Below, in pieces: positions 35,641 through 44,461 of a stretch of 64,000 nt of DNA. The first letter of the stretch is position 1. Every line of letters starts with the position of its first letter. Location: positions 1-64,000 of the forward strand of contig NZ_SATR01000014.1 of assembly GCF_004551525.1 (NCBI RefSeq), given 5' to 3'. A model generated the notes under the pieces. That model worked only from the letters and a program-made list of their open reading frames with translations, was not told where the DNA came from and made no database searches. This DNA is from Vibrio ouci (GTDB lineage Bacteria; Pseudomonadota; Gammaproteobacteria; Enterobacterales; Vibrionaceae). The translations under genes were made by a program, and so were the position numbers.

Positions 35641-37086
35641 TTGATTACTTTCCTACTCAATCAAGAACTCAGACAAGAGAGTGAACTGTCGCCAAATATG
35701 ACAGTACTTCAATACCTGAGAACACAAGTACAAAAAACAGGAACAAAAGAAGGCTGCGGCTCAGGTGACTGTGGTGCCTGTACCGTGGTACTTGGTGAGG
35801 TGAGCGACGGAAAGCTTCAATACCGCTCCGTAAACTCTTGTTTGACGTTCGTCTCTAGCCTTCACGGCAAGCAACTTATTACTGTTGAAGATCTACAAAA
35901 TAAAGACAAGCTGCACCCTACCCAGCAAGCAATGGTCGATTTCCACGGTTCACAATGTGGTTACTGTACCCCTGGCTTTATTATGTCGATGTTCGCACTT
36001 AGCAAAAATAAACCAGCAGCTAACAAAGAAGACGTAATGGAATCCCTTGCGGGCAACTTATGTCGCTGTACGGGTTACCGCCCGATTGTTGATGCTGCGT
36101 TATCTTTGGTATCGAATGAGCCATTGATGGATCAATTCGTTGAGCTTGAAAAGACCACCATCGCAAGGCTACAAACCCTACAAGAACAGCCAGCAAGCCT
36201 GAGCCATGGCAACTTAACCGCGTACCTTCCTCGTAGCGTTAACGAGCTGGCTGATCTTTACTCTTCACACCCTAACGCCAAATTAGTGGCTGGCGGTACG
36301 GATTTAGCCCTTGAGGTGACTCAGTTCCACCGTGAAATCGAAACACTAATCAACGTCACTCAAGTTGAAGACATGAAAGTGTGTGAAGAGAGCGAAGATG
36401 CACTCCACATTGGTGCCAACGTTGCCATCAGTGACGCATACAAGTTACTAACGAATCACTACGCTGATTTTGGTGAATTACTGCATCGCTTTGCCTCATT
36501 ACAAGTACGTAACCAAGGTACGCTAGGCGGCAACATTGGTAACGCCTCGCCAATCGGTGATGCACCCCCACTTCTGATTGCGCTCAACGCTCAAGTGAAA
36601 CTGCGTCGTGGCAAGCAATCGCGTGTAATGCCCATCGAAGATTACTTCATTAGCTACAAAGTCACTGCTCAGCAAGAGAGCGAATTTATCGAGCAAGTAA
36701 TCATTCCAAAGCCGAAAGCTAATGAGGCGTTCCGCGCTTACAAACTATCTAAACGCCTGGATGATGATATCTCAGCAGTTTGTGGCGCATTCAACATCCA
36801 GATCGAAGACAACAAAGTGGTAAATGCGCGCATTGCCTTCGGTGGCATGGCCGCAACACCAAAACGCGCGACACGCTGTGAGAATGCATTGCTAGGCAAA
36901 GAGTGGAATCAAGCCAATATCGATGACGCGATGAAAGAGATCCACAATGACTTTGAGCCTCTGTCCGATTTCCGTGCCAGCAAAGAGTACCGTTCAATGA
37001 CGGCAGCCAACATGCTGCGCCGCTTCTACATCGAACAGAATCATCAGAATAACCAGATTGAAACAAGGGTAACGTCTTATGTCTAA
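35641..37086 (+). CDS. xdhA: Xanthine dehydrogenase small subunit (2Fe-2S and FAD)
   Basis: 481 residues. Two 2Fe-2S clusters are at the N-terminus: GCGSGDCGACTVVLG near 38, then CGYCTPGF near 110 and NLCRCTGYRP near 145. The FAD domain begins near 195 (KLVAGGTDLALEV; LGGNIGNASPIGDAPP near 298), and the CO-dehydrogenase-type C-terminal domain ends near 460. It passes electrons from the molybdenum subunit to NAD+. The start is TTG 35641, supported by AAGGAGG five bases upstream; no closer ATG precedes the ferredoxin domain. It overlaps xdhB by 8 bp. Confidence 0.96.
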   Translation: MITFLLNQELRQESELSPNMTVLQYLRTQVQKTGTKEGCGSGDCGACTVVLGEVSDGKLQYRSVNSCLTFVSSLHGKQLITVEDLQNKDKLHPTQQAMVDFHGSQCGYCTPGFIMSMFALSKNKPAANKEDVMESLAGNLCRCTGYRPIVDAALSLVSNEPLMDQFVELEKTTIARLQTLQEQPASLSHGNLTAYLPRSVNELADLYSSHPNAKLVAGGTDLALEVTQFHREIETLINVTQVEDMKVCEESEDALHIGANVAISDAYKLLTNHYADFGELLHRFASLQVRNQGTLGGNIGNASPIGDAPPLLIALNAQVKLRRGKQSRVMPIEDYFISYKVTAQQESEFIEQVIIPKPKANEAFRAYKLSKRLDDDISAVCGAFNIQIEDNKVVNARIAFGGMAATPKRATRCENALLGKEWNQANIDDAMKEIHNDFEPLSDFRASKEYRSMTAANMLRRFYIEQNHQNNQIETRVTSYV

Positions 37087-39463
37087 CGCACACCATCAGA
37101 CCCTATCTCATGATGAGATGGTCGCCATCGTAAAGCAGGATCTTAAAACTGGCGTTGGTAAAAGCGTAAAACACGACAGCGCCCCAAAACAGGTTACCGG
37201 TGAAGCGGTCTACATTGATGACCGCCTTGAGTTCCCAAATCAGCTCCATGTCTATGCGCGCACTAGTACTCATGCCCATGCGAAAATCACCAAGCTTGAT
37301 GTATCGCCGTGTTATGAATTCGAAGGTGTAGAGATTGCGATCACCCACGAAGACATCCCAGGTCAACTGGATATCGGTGCGGTTTTCCCTGGTGACCCGC
37401 TACTGGCTGATGGTCTCGTTCAATACTACGGCCAGCCAATCATTGCCGTTGCTGCTAACGATATGGAAACGGCACGTAAAGCGGCGCAAGCGGCCATCGT
37501 AGAGTACGAAGCACTACCACCAGTATTGGATGTCAAAGAAGCATTGGAAAAAGAGCTGTTCGTAACAGAAAGCCACCAGCAAAAACGTGGTGACTCAGCA
37601 ACAGCGATTGCCAACGCAAAACACGTGATTGAGGGCGATATCGATATCGGTGGCCAAGAGCACTTCTACCTTGAAACCCAAGTGAGCAGCGTGATGCCAA
37701 CCGAAGATGGCGGCATGATCGTTTACACCTCGACTCAGAACCCGACTGAAGTGCAAAAACTGGTTGCCGAAGTGCTTGGTGTTCCAATGCACAAAGTGGT
37801 GATTGATATGCGCCGCATGGGTGGTGGTTTTGGTGGTAAAGAGACCCAAGCCGCAGCACCTGCGTGTATGGCAGCTGTGATTGCTCACCTAACTAAGCGC
37901 CCGACTAAGATGCGCCTACCGCGCGCAGAAGACATGACCATGACGGGTAAACGCCACCCATTCTACAACCAATACAGAATTGGTTTTAATGATGATGGTG
38001 TGATTCAAGGCTCTGAGATCATTGTTGCAGGTAACTGTGGTTACTCGCCAGATTTATCAAGCTCGATTGTTGACCGTGCGATGTTCCACTCCGACAACGC
38101 CTACTACCTAGGTGATGCGACTGTTACGGGGCACCGCTGCAAGACTAACACGGCATCGAATACCGCTTACCGTGGTTTTGGTGGCCCACAAGGCATGATG
38201 ACGATTGAGCACATCATGGACGAGATCGCGCTCTATCTGGGCAAAGATCCTCTCGAAGTACGTAAAGCGAATTACTACGGTGGTGAAGGACGTAATGTCA
38301 CTCACTACTACCAAACGGTTGAAGATAACTTCTTACCAGAGATCACCGAACAACTTGAGCAAAGCAGTGACTACCACGCACGTCGTAAAGCCATTGCAGA
38401 GTTCAACAAGCAAAGCCCTATATTGAAAAAAGGTTTGGCGATTACTCCGGTGAAATTTGGTATTTCATTCACGGCGACTTTCCTAAACCAAGCAGGTGCT
38501 CTAGTACACATCTACACCGATGGCAGTATTCATTTGAATCACGGTGGTACTGAAATGGGACAAGGCTTGAATATCAAAGTGGCACAAATCGTTGCACAGG
38601 AGTTCCAAGTTGATGTTGAACGTATCCAAATCACCGCTACCAATACCGACAAAGTACCGAACACATCGCCAACCGCGGCCTCATCGGGCGCCGACCTCAA
38701 TGGTAAAGCAGCCCAAAATGCCGCTCTGACGATCAAACAACGTCTGATTGACTTTGCTTCAAGCCACTTCAAAGTCTCGCCAGAGGAAGTGATATTTAAA
38801 AACGGCATGATTGTCATCCGTGATGAGATCATGACCTTTGAGTCCTTTGTTCAACTTGCGTACTTCAACCAAGTATCGCTATCAAGCACAGGCTTCTACC
38901 GTACACCGAAGATCTACTACGATCATGAGAAAGCACGTGGCCGTCCGTTTTACTACTACGCTTACGGCGCCTCTTGCTCAGAAGTTATCGTTGATACGCT
39001 CACTGGTGAGTACAAAATCCTTCGTGCAGATATCCTTCACGATGTCGGCGCTTCGCTGAACCCTGCTATCGATATTGGTCAGGTTGAAGGCGGCTTCTTA
39101 CAAGGTGTCGGATGGCTAACCACTGAAGAGCTAGTGTGGAACGAACAAGGCCGCTTGATGACCAACGGCCCTGCAAGTTACAAGATCCCAGCGATTGCGG
39201 ATATGCCGATTGAGTTCCATACCCACCTTCTGGAAAACCGAGCCAACCCAGAAGATACGGTATTCAACTCGAAAGCTGTGGGTGAACCGCCGTTCATGCT
39301 CGGAATGTCAGTGTGGAGCGCTCTAAGAGATGCGATTGCCTCTGTTGCCGTAGATGGTGCCATTCCAAAACTGGATACCCCTGCGACACCAGAGCGCGTT
39401 CTGATGGCGATAGCTAAAGTGAGCCAGCCTCAGACAGCGCCAGAAAAAGCGGAAAAAGCCTAG
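37079..39463 (+). CDS. xdhB: Xanthine dehydrogenase molybdenum-binding large subunit
   Basis: 794 residues. It binds the molybdopterin cofactor and hydroxylates hypoxanthine and xanthine to urate. Motifs in order: GQEHFYLETQ near 198, RRMGGGFGGKETQAAAPACM near 245, TAYRGFGGPQGM near 360, GGTEMGQGLNIKV near 490, and the catalytic glutamate in NSKAVGEPPFMLG near 735. Length and order match bacterial XdhB. The gene overlaps xdhA by 8 bp (ATG within its end). A repeat element separates it from xdhC. Confidence 0.96.
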   Translation: MSNAHHQTLSHDEMVAIVKQDLKTGVGKSVKHDSAPKQVTGEAVYIDDRLEFPNQLHVYARTSTHAHAKITKLDVSPCYEFEGVEIAITHEDIPGQLDIGAVFPGDPLLADGLVQYYGQPIIAVAANDMETARKAAQAAIVEYEALPPVLDVKEALEKELFVTESHQQKRGDSATAIANAKHVIEGDIDIGGQEHFYLETQVSSVMPTEDGGMIVYTSTQNPTEVQKLVAEVLGVPMHKVVIDMRRMGGGFGGKETQAAAPACMAAVIAHLTKRPTKMRLPRAEDMTMTGKRHPFYNQYRIGFNDDGVIQGSEIIVAGNCGYSPDLSSSIVDRAMFHSDNAYYLGDATVTGHRCKTNTASNTAYRGFGGPQGMMTIEHIMDEIALYLGKDPLEVRKANYYGGEGRNVTHYYQTVEDNFLPEITEQLEQSSDYHARRKAIAEFNKQSPILKKGLAITPVKFGISFTATFLNQAGALVHIYTDGSIHLNHGGTEMGQGLNIKVAQIVAQEFQVDVERIQITATNTDKVPNTSPTAASSGADLNGKAAQNAALTIKQRLIDFASSHFKVSPEEVIFKNGMIVIRDEIMTFESFVQLAYFNQVSLSSTGFYRTPKIYYDHEKARGRPFYYYAYGASCSEVIVDTLTGEYKILRADILHDVGASLNPAIDIGQVEGGFLQGVGWLTTEELVWNEQGRLMTNGPASYKIPAIADMPIEFHTHLLENRANPEDTVFNSKAVGEPPFMLGMSVWSALRDAIASVAVDGAIPKLDTPATPERVLMAIAKVSQPQTAPEKAEKA

Positions 39464-39468
39464 TAGGC

Positions 39469-39634
39469 GTCATTCCATAGACTGACGAAGGAAGGAGTAG
39501 GGAATCTCTGAACACAGTCGTAATGGTAAAGAGATCCCCAACTCGCTCGTCCCTCGCTCTTGAGGATGACAATAAATAAAGTCCTCAGTCTTGAGGATAG
39601 CCGTGGATAACAAGTCCTCGTTGTCGAGGATGAC
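39469..39634. repeat. Intergenic palindromic repeat element (REP/MITE-like) between xdhB and xdhC
   Basis: It begins GTCATTCC (39469-39476) and ends GGATGAC (39628-39634), which are near-inverted ends. Inside are three tandem small palindromes of the form CCTC-N-TTGAGGAT, starting at 39552, 39583 and 39616 (spacing 31 and 33 bp). There is no coding potential. It resembles dispersed intergenic repeats of vibrios and lies inside an operon, where it could fold in the mRNA. Copy number cannot be judged from this window. Confidence 0.65.
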
Positions 39635-39663
39635 GACAGGATAAATAGTTCAAGGAGAGACAT

Positions 39664-40515
39664 ATGTTTAAGGACAATTGGATTCATGAACTGGCACAAC
39701 TAGAAAAAAACAGCGAACCGTGTGTGATGGTGACGGTATTGGAAGACCGTGGCTCTGTGCCAAGGGATGCCGGAACCAAAATGCTCGTGACCCGTGACCG
39801 TCTGATTGCCACCATTGGTGGTGGTCATCTAGAGCACGTAGCGACCAAAATGGCGCGTGAAATGCTTATCGCGGGTGAACGCTCACTCAAAGTAGAACGC
39901 TTTAATCTTGGTGCTCGTTTAGGGCAGTGTTGCGGCGGAATGGCAACACTCAGCTTTGAACCGATTGGCACCGCGCAAAAGCATCTAGTTGTGTTCGGTG
40001 CTGGTCATGTTGCCAAAGCCCTTTTACATATCGTCTCCACCCTTCCTTTCCGAGTCACTTGGATTGATGAACGCGATGACGTTTTCCCTGAAGATCTGCC
40101 ACGTAATGTCACCAAGGTCGTCACCGATGATCCAGTGGGTGACGTTCGTGACTTGCCACCAAATAGCTACTACTTGGTGATGACGCACAACCACCAGCTC
40201 GACTTTGACCTCGCTAGAGCCATTATTGACCGTGATGACAGCGTCTATTTCGGCATGATTGGTTCGCTAACCAAACGTAAGAAGTTCGATATGCGTTTAG
40301 CGCAGCGTGGTTACACCGATGCACAAATCGACACTATGATTTGCCCGATTGGTGTCAGCATGGTGAATGGAAAACACCCAGCAGAGATCGCTGTCTCGGT
40401 TGCAGGTGAACTGATCGCACACTATCAGGGTATTCCCCTTGAACAAAAACGCCCTACGGCACACAGTAAAAGTAATCAACAGAGCGATTCCGAATTGGAA
40501 GAGAAAATCGCCTAA
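39664..40515 (+). CDS. xdhC: Xanthine dehydrogenase accessory protein XdhC
   Basis: 283 residues. XdhC-family proteins bind and sulfurate the molybdenum cofactor and insert it into xanthine dehydrogenase. Seen here: PCVMVTVLEDRGSVPRDAGT at the N-terminus, the cofactor-linked LGQCCGGMATL near 80, and the Rossmann-like LVVFGAGHVAKALLHI near 108. The C-terminal RKKFDMRLAQRG and CPIGVSMVNGKHPAEIAVSV are typical of the family. AAGGAGAG precedes the ATG. It follows xdhB after the 200-bp repeat-bearing gap. Confidence 0.95.
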   Translation: MFKDNWIHELAQLEKNSEPCVMVTVLEDRGSVPRDAGTKMLVTRDRLIATIGGGHLEHVATKMAREMLIAGERSLKVERFNLGARLGQCCGGMATLSFEPIGTAQKHLVVFGAGHVAKALLHIVSTLPFRVTWIDERDDVFPEDLPRNVTKVVTDDPVGDVRDLPPNSYYLVMTHNHQLDFDLARAIIDRDDSVYFGMIGSLTKRKKFDMRLAQRGYTDAQIDTMICPIGVSMVNGKHPAEIAVSVAGELIAHYQGIPLEQKRPTAHSKSNQQSDSELEEKIA

Positions 40516-40554
40516 CTCGATTGCACAGCAATGGAGTTTTAAAAGGAAGTAACA

Positions 40555-41892
40555 ATGACAACGCAACGCAACGCTTATCGTGCAGCCATTTTGCACAGCA
40601 TCGCTGACCCGAAAGATGTCGGACTGGATAACTCTTACCAATTCTTCGATGACGGTATCATCGTGGTTGAAGATGGTCATATTGTCGATATCGGTGAAAC
40701 GGAAGAAGTTCTTGCTCGCCAACCGAAAGACATCAGCATTACCGAATACGAAGATAAGCTAATCACATCAGGCTTTATCGATACCCATATTCACTACCCT
40801 CAAACCGGCATGATCGCCTCTTACGGTGAGCAGCTGCTTGATTGGCTAGAGAACTATACCTTCCCTGAAGAACGTCGCTTTAAGAACCCAGTCTACGCCC
40901 ATAAAGTGGCAAAGCTGTTCTTTGACGAGCTAGCCAGCAACGGCACCACAACGGCATTGGTGTTCGGTACCGTACACAAAGAATCGGTCGATGTGTTCTT
41001 CGAAGAGGCGCAAAAACGTAAACTGCGCATGATTGCGGGTAAGGTATTAATGGATCGCAATGCGCCAGACTACCTCACCGATACGCCAGAGTCAGGCTAC
41101 GAAGCATCAAAAGAGCTGATCGAGAAATGGCACAACAGAGATCGACTATTGTACGCCGTAACACCGCGCTTCGCGCCAACCAGTACCCCTGAGCAGCTCG
41201 CTACTGTGGGTAAGCTGCTTGAAGAATACCCTGATGTTTACATGCACACTCACCTTTCTGAAAACAAGAAAGAGATAGAGTGGGTATTGGATTTGTTCCC
41301 TGAACGTGATTCGTATCTTGATGTGTATGACCACTACGGTCTACTGCATAAGCGTTCTGTCTTTGCACATGGTATTCACTTGTCAGATTGTGAGTGTAAG
41401 CGCTTGGCCGATACCGAATCAGCTATCGCTTTCTGTCCAACCTCTAACCTGTTCTTAGGCTCTGGTCTGTTTAAGCTGCCTAAGCTTGAAGAACACGGCG
41501 TCAGAGTCGGCATGGGTACCGATGTGGGTGCAGGTACCAGCTTCTCGATTCTGCAAACCATGAGTGAAGCGTACAAAATTATGCAGCTGCAACAAGAGAA
41601 ACTTCACCCGCTAAAATCTCTGTTCTTAGCAACCTTAGGGGGCGCACGTTCGCTTCACCTAGAGGATAAGATTGGTAACTTGGAAGTGGGTAAAGAAGCT
41701 GACTTTGTTGTACTCGATTTACACGCAACTCAGTTGATGCGCTTTAGAATGCACCAAGCCACTACGCTTGAAGAAAAGCTGTTTGTATTAATGAGCTTAG
41801 GCGATGACCGCACAGTGTGTGAGACCTTCATTTATGGTGAGAAAGCCTACGACTCAAGAGGGCAAATAGACGAAAAAAAGTTCGCTAGTTAA
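40555..41892 (+). CDS. guaD: Guanine deaminase
   Basis: 445 residues. It deaminates guanine to xanthine, the substrate of the adjacent xanthine dehydrogenase. Amidohydrolase zinc motifs: FIDTHIHYPQTGMIASYGEQ near 78 (GuaD-specific), HTHLSENKKE near 230, FAHGIHLSD near 270, and MGTDVGAGTSFS near 320. Length is typical of bacterial GuaD. It is the last gene of the xdh unit, 39 bp after xdhC. No uricase or allantoin genes occur in the window, so urate handling must lie elsewhere or urate is released. Confidence 0.96.
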   Translation: MTTQRNAYRAAILHSIADPKDVGLDNSYQFFDDGIIVVEDGHIVDIGETEEVLARQPKDISITEYEDKLITSGFIDTHIHYPQTGMIASYGEQLLDWLENYTFPEERRFKNPVYAHKVAKLFFDELASNGTTTALVFGTVHKESVDVFFEEAQKRKLRMIAGKVLMDRNAPDYLTDTPESGYEASKELIEKWHNRDRLLYAVTPRFAPTSTPEQLATVGKLLEEYPDVYMHTHLSENKKEIEWVLDLFPERDSYLDVYDHYGLLHKRSVFAHGIHLSDCECKRLADTESAIAFCPTSNLFLGSGLFKLPKLEEHGVRVGMGTDVGAGTSFSILQTMSEAYKIMQLQQEKLHPLKSLFLATLGGARSLHLEDKIGNLEVGKEADFVVLDLHATQLMRFRMHQATTLEEKLFVLMSLGDDRTVCETFIYGEKAYDSRGQIDEKKFAS

Positions 41893-41935
41893 ACCAATAC
41901 AATAGGGTCTGTTAACCCAACGGTCTCCATTTAAT

Positions 41936-41972
41936 CAAAGCGCTTTTCTATACTGGAAAGCGCTTTGTTCTT
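41936..41972 (+). terminator. Intrinsic terminator after guaD
   Basis: CAAAGCGCTTT (41936-41946) pairs with AAAGCGCTTTG (41957-41967), followed by TTCTTT. The following 145 bp to 42117 are AT-rich and probably hold the promoter of the next cassette. Confidence 0.8.
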
Positions 41973-42117
41973 TCTAGTCACTGTGAACAACCAATCTCTA
42001 AGACACTCTTTGCCTCACTCAAATGGGTTAATACTGCATATAAATTATAAATTAATAATTTTAAGTCATTCGACAAAGACTCTAGGTTGAACCCTCTTTA
42101 AACAGGCAGCTAAATCA

Positions 42118-43119
42118 ATGGACAAGAACAAAGGATTGACTAGAGAGCAAATTGAGTGTTTTCACCGAGATGGCTATTTGGGGCCTTTACCGAGGTTCGC
42201 AAATATTGAATTAATTCAAGATGTTTTAACGCAAGTCAGGGGGATAGCTCAAAGCCCTGAGCCTCATCCCTTGTATGGTCGGTATTCTTTCCGGGATTGG
42301 CATTTAGTATCGACGGAAATTAAAGAGTTGATTACGGATCCAACTTTGATTTCATCACTACAGTCTCTAATTGGACTCGATTTAGCTCTTTGGCGTTCAA
42401 AATTTTTTCACAAGAAATCTGGGGAGAACGGAACAGGGTGGCACCAAGAGTGGGGGGATTTCGATGGTGAAGAGATTGGTAATCACAAGCCTAGTTTAAA
42501 GCCAAAACAAGAAAGACGAGATGGTTGGTGGAATCTAACTGTTTGGGTCGCTCTTACTGATGTTGAACTTGATTGCGCGCCATTGCGCTTCATTCGTGGT
42601 TCACATAAAAAACAATATCCTAAAACCATGGTTCCGATGACTAAATCCGAGTTTTGGCATGACCCATTTATTGACTGTAAAACAATCGAAGACCTTGTCG
42701 AACGGGCGAATAATTACACGCTAGTATTGGACGTTGATACCAGTGGGCTTTTTGAAAATTATCAAATTAGTGGGAAATCATTCGAGGATGTTAAAGCCTA
42801 TGTTCGAGCTAAACTCGAAAAACTACCTGCAAAAAAAACATTGGGTGTAGATGAAAGCCAAGAAGATATAGTGACGATCCCCATGAAAAAGGGAGAATTT
42901 GTTATTTTCACAGAAAGAACTATGCATGGATCCCTTCCCAATACATCTACTAATGATCGATTTGCTATTAATTTTAGAGTTACGACAACGGATACGGAAA
43001 TTTATCCTTTTCGACATGACGGTGACTTTATTGATGGTTCAAACCTAGATATCACAAAGCATTCGAGTTTACTGCTTTCAGGTAAAGACCTGTCTAAGAC
43101 ACGTAACAGTTATACGTAA
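42118..43119 (+). CDS. SyrB2-like Fe(II)/2-oxoglutarate oxygenase (PhyH superfamily) with HxE motif
   Basis: 333 residues. The alignment by eye to the SyrB2-type chlorinating-enzyme group is good: LTREQIECFHRDGYLGP at the start, WRSKFFHKKSGENGTGWHQE at 92-111, NLTVWVALTDVELDCAPLRF, and a MKKGEFVIFTERTMHGSLPN end. Iron ligands are His109, Glu111 and His270; 2-oxoglutarate would be held by Arg281 or Arg287. Halogenases have Ala or Gly in place of the carboxylate, so Glu111 predicts hydroxylation, though HxD is more usual. It is likely to act on an amino acid (from relatives and neighbours). First gene of an AT-rich three-gene cassette; weak ribosome binding site. Confidence 0.85.
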   Translation: MDKNKGLTREQIECFHRDGYLGPLPRFANIELIQDVLTQVRGIAQSPEPHPLYGRYSFRDWHLVSTEIKELITDPTLISSLQSLIGLDLALWRSKFFHKKSGENGTGWHQEWGDFDGEEIGNHKPSLKPKQERRDGWWNLTVWVALTDVELDCAPLRFIRGSHKKQYPKTMVPMTKSEFWHDPFIDCKTIEDLVERANNYTLVLDVDTSGLFENYQISGKSFEDVKAYVRAKLEKLPAKKTLGVDESQEDIVTIPMKKGEFVIFTERTMHGSLPNTSTNDRFAINFRVTTTDTEIYPFRHDGDFIDGSNLDITKHSSLLLSGKDLSKTRNSYT

Positions 43120-43135
43120 GAAGGGAGGCTAGAAA

Positions 43136-44461
43136 GTGATTATTAACCAACAAATGCATGACATGAATATTCTGAATGACGCCTCTGCCTTACTTGGACG
43201 TTCAACTTCTAAAGAGCTCTATCAAAAATTACGAGCTCTAATAGAACGGCACGACACTGTAAGAGTGAAGACAGGGATAAACCTTGTGGCTGCAGAAGGC
43301 CCTATGAGTTTACAAGCTCGGAGACTACTAAGTTGTGACTTGGGGTCTAGAGCCTCAGGCGGTTCTATTGGACGAAATAACCGTTTTTTTACCGGGCTTG
43401 ATCAAGCTGACGAAATAGAAGCACTTTGCATTGTATTACTTAAAGAGTTATTTGAATGTAATCATGCAGACCCTAGGCTTCTAGGAGGGCTTCATGCTAA
43501 TACGGTTGTCTACGCAGCTCTCAAAAACCATTTCAACGTATCAGATATGTCTACCCTCAATACATTTTATGGGGGTAACTCTAGCAACCATAGTTTAGGT
43601 CCCCCAGGGATCTTGAACTACTCAATTTCAGATCTTCCCGTTGACCCGAATACCCTCGAAATTGACTTAAACGCTTTTGAGCACATGGCGAAGTTTAGAC
43701 AACCGAAAGTAGTTAGTTTAGGTGCAGGTCTTAACCTTTTTCCTTTCCCTGTAAAAGAGATAAAAGACATTATTTCTCGCTGGGGAGGGATATTACTTTT
43801 TGATGGCTCACATCAAGCAGGGTTGATTGCTGGTGGAGTGTATCCAAACCCCTTATCTTTTGGAGCTGATATTTATACTGCATCGACAGGAAAAACATTC
43901 AGTGGCCCTCAGGGAGGAGTAATTTGTTGGAATTCGGAAAAGTTCTCTTCTCCGGTTAGTACGACTATATTCCCAAAGCTAACTGGTTCACATCAACTTA
44001 ATCGAATTGCTGCTCTTACTGTCTCATGCTTAGAATTAAAGGAGTATGGCCTTGAATATATGGCGCAGGGAATACTTAATGCTAGGCAACTTGCTCGTAA
44101 TTTACAGGCGTATGGACTAGATATTCTCTGTTCTGATAAGGGATTTACTGAAACTCATCAAGTCGTTGTGAAATGGACTCAAGAAGAAGGCGCGCGTTCA
44201 GCCTGCTATCGTTTAGCTGATGTTGGGATTTTTGCCAATGCAGTCCCACTCCCTGAGGATAAAGGGTTGTTATCGGGGATACGATTTGGTGCAACAGAAA
44301 TTACTCGATTAGGGATCACACAAAGTCAAATTGTTGTTTTAGCTGAGGTAATCGCAGGCGTTCTACAAGGTAATTATAATTTAAAGGAAGCGAGTAATAT
44401 AGTAAGTGAGTTAGCTTCAACATTTTCTGGCTTTAAATATAGCTTGGAGAGTGGACATTGA
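43136..44461 (+). CDS. SHMT-like PLP-dependent enzyme
   Basis: 441 residues, fold-type I, clearly related to serine hydroxymethyltransferase. NLVAAEGPMS (49-58), DGSHQAGLIAGGVYPNPL (223-240) with Asp223 and His226, the PLP lysine Lys253 in STGKTFSGPQGG, and GIRFGATEITRLG near 367 all follow SHMT order. Differences: His before the lysine is Gly252, and the RYYGG tyrosines are Phe (RFFTG). It is therefore more likely an aldolase or transaldolase on a beta-hydroxy amino acid than a folate enzyme (inference). The start is GTG 43136, with GGGAGG upstream; 16 bp after the oxygenase, overlapping the exporter by 4 bp. Confidence 0.85.
   Translation: MIINQQMHDMNILNDASALLGRSTSKELYQKLRALIERHDTVRVKTGINLVAAEGPMSLQARRLLSCDLGSRASGGSIGRNNRFFTGLDQADEIEALCIVLLKELFECNHADPRLLGGLHANTVVYAALKNHFNVSDMSTLNTFYGGNSSNHSLGPPGILNYSISDLPVDPNTLEIDLNAFEHMAKFRQPKVVSLGAGLNLFPFPVKEIKDIISRWGGILLFDGSHQAGLIAGGVYPNPLSFGADIYTASTGKTFSGPQGGVICWNSEKFSSPVSTTIFPKLTGSHQLNRIAALTVSCLELKEYGLEYMAQGILNARQLARNLQAYGLDILCSDKGFTETHQVVVKWTQEEGARSACYRLADVGIFANAVPLPEDKGLLSGIRFGATEITRLGITQSQIVVLAEVIAGVLQGNYNLKEASNIVSELASTFSGFKYSLESGH

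Noticed and set aside
39552..39634. Three repeats with about 32-bp spacing considered as a CRISPR array
   Set aside because: Repeats are short, imperfect palindromes with 31 and 33 bp periods and no distinct spacers; no cas genes are present.
42118..43119. Halogenase activity for the SyrB2-like protein
   Set aside because: Glu111 is expected to fill the iron site where halide binds, so halogenation is not claimed without assay.
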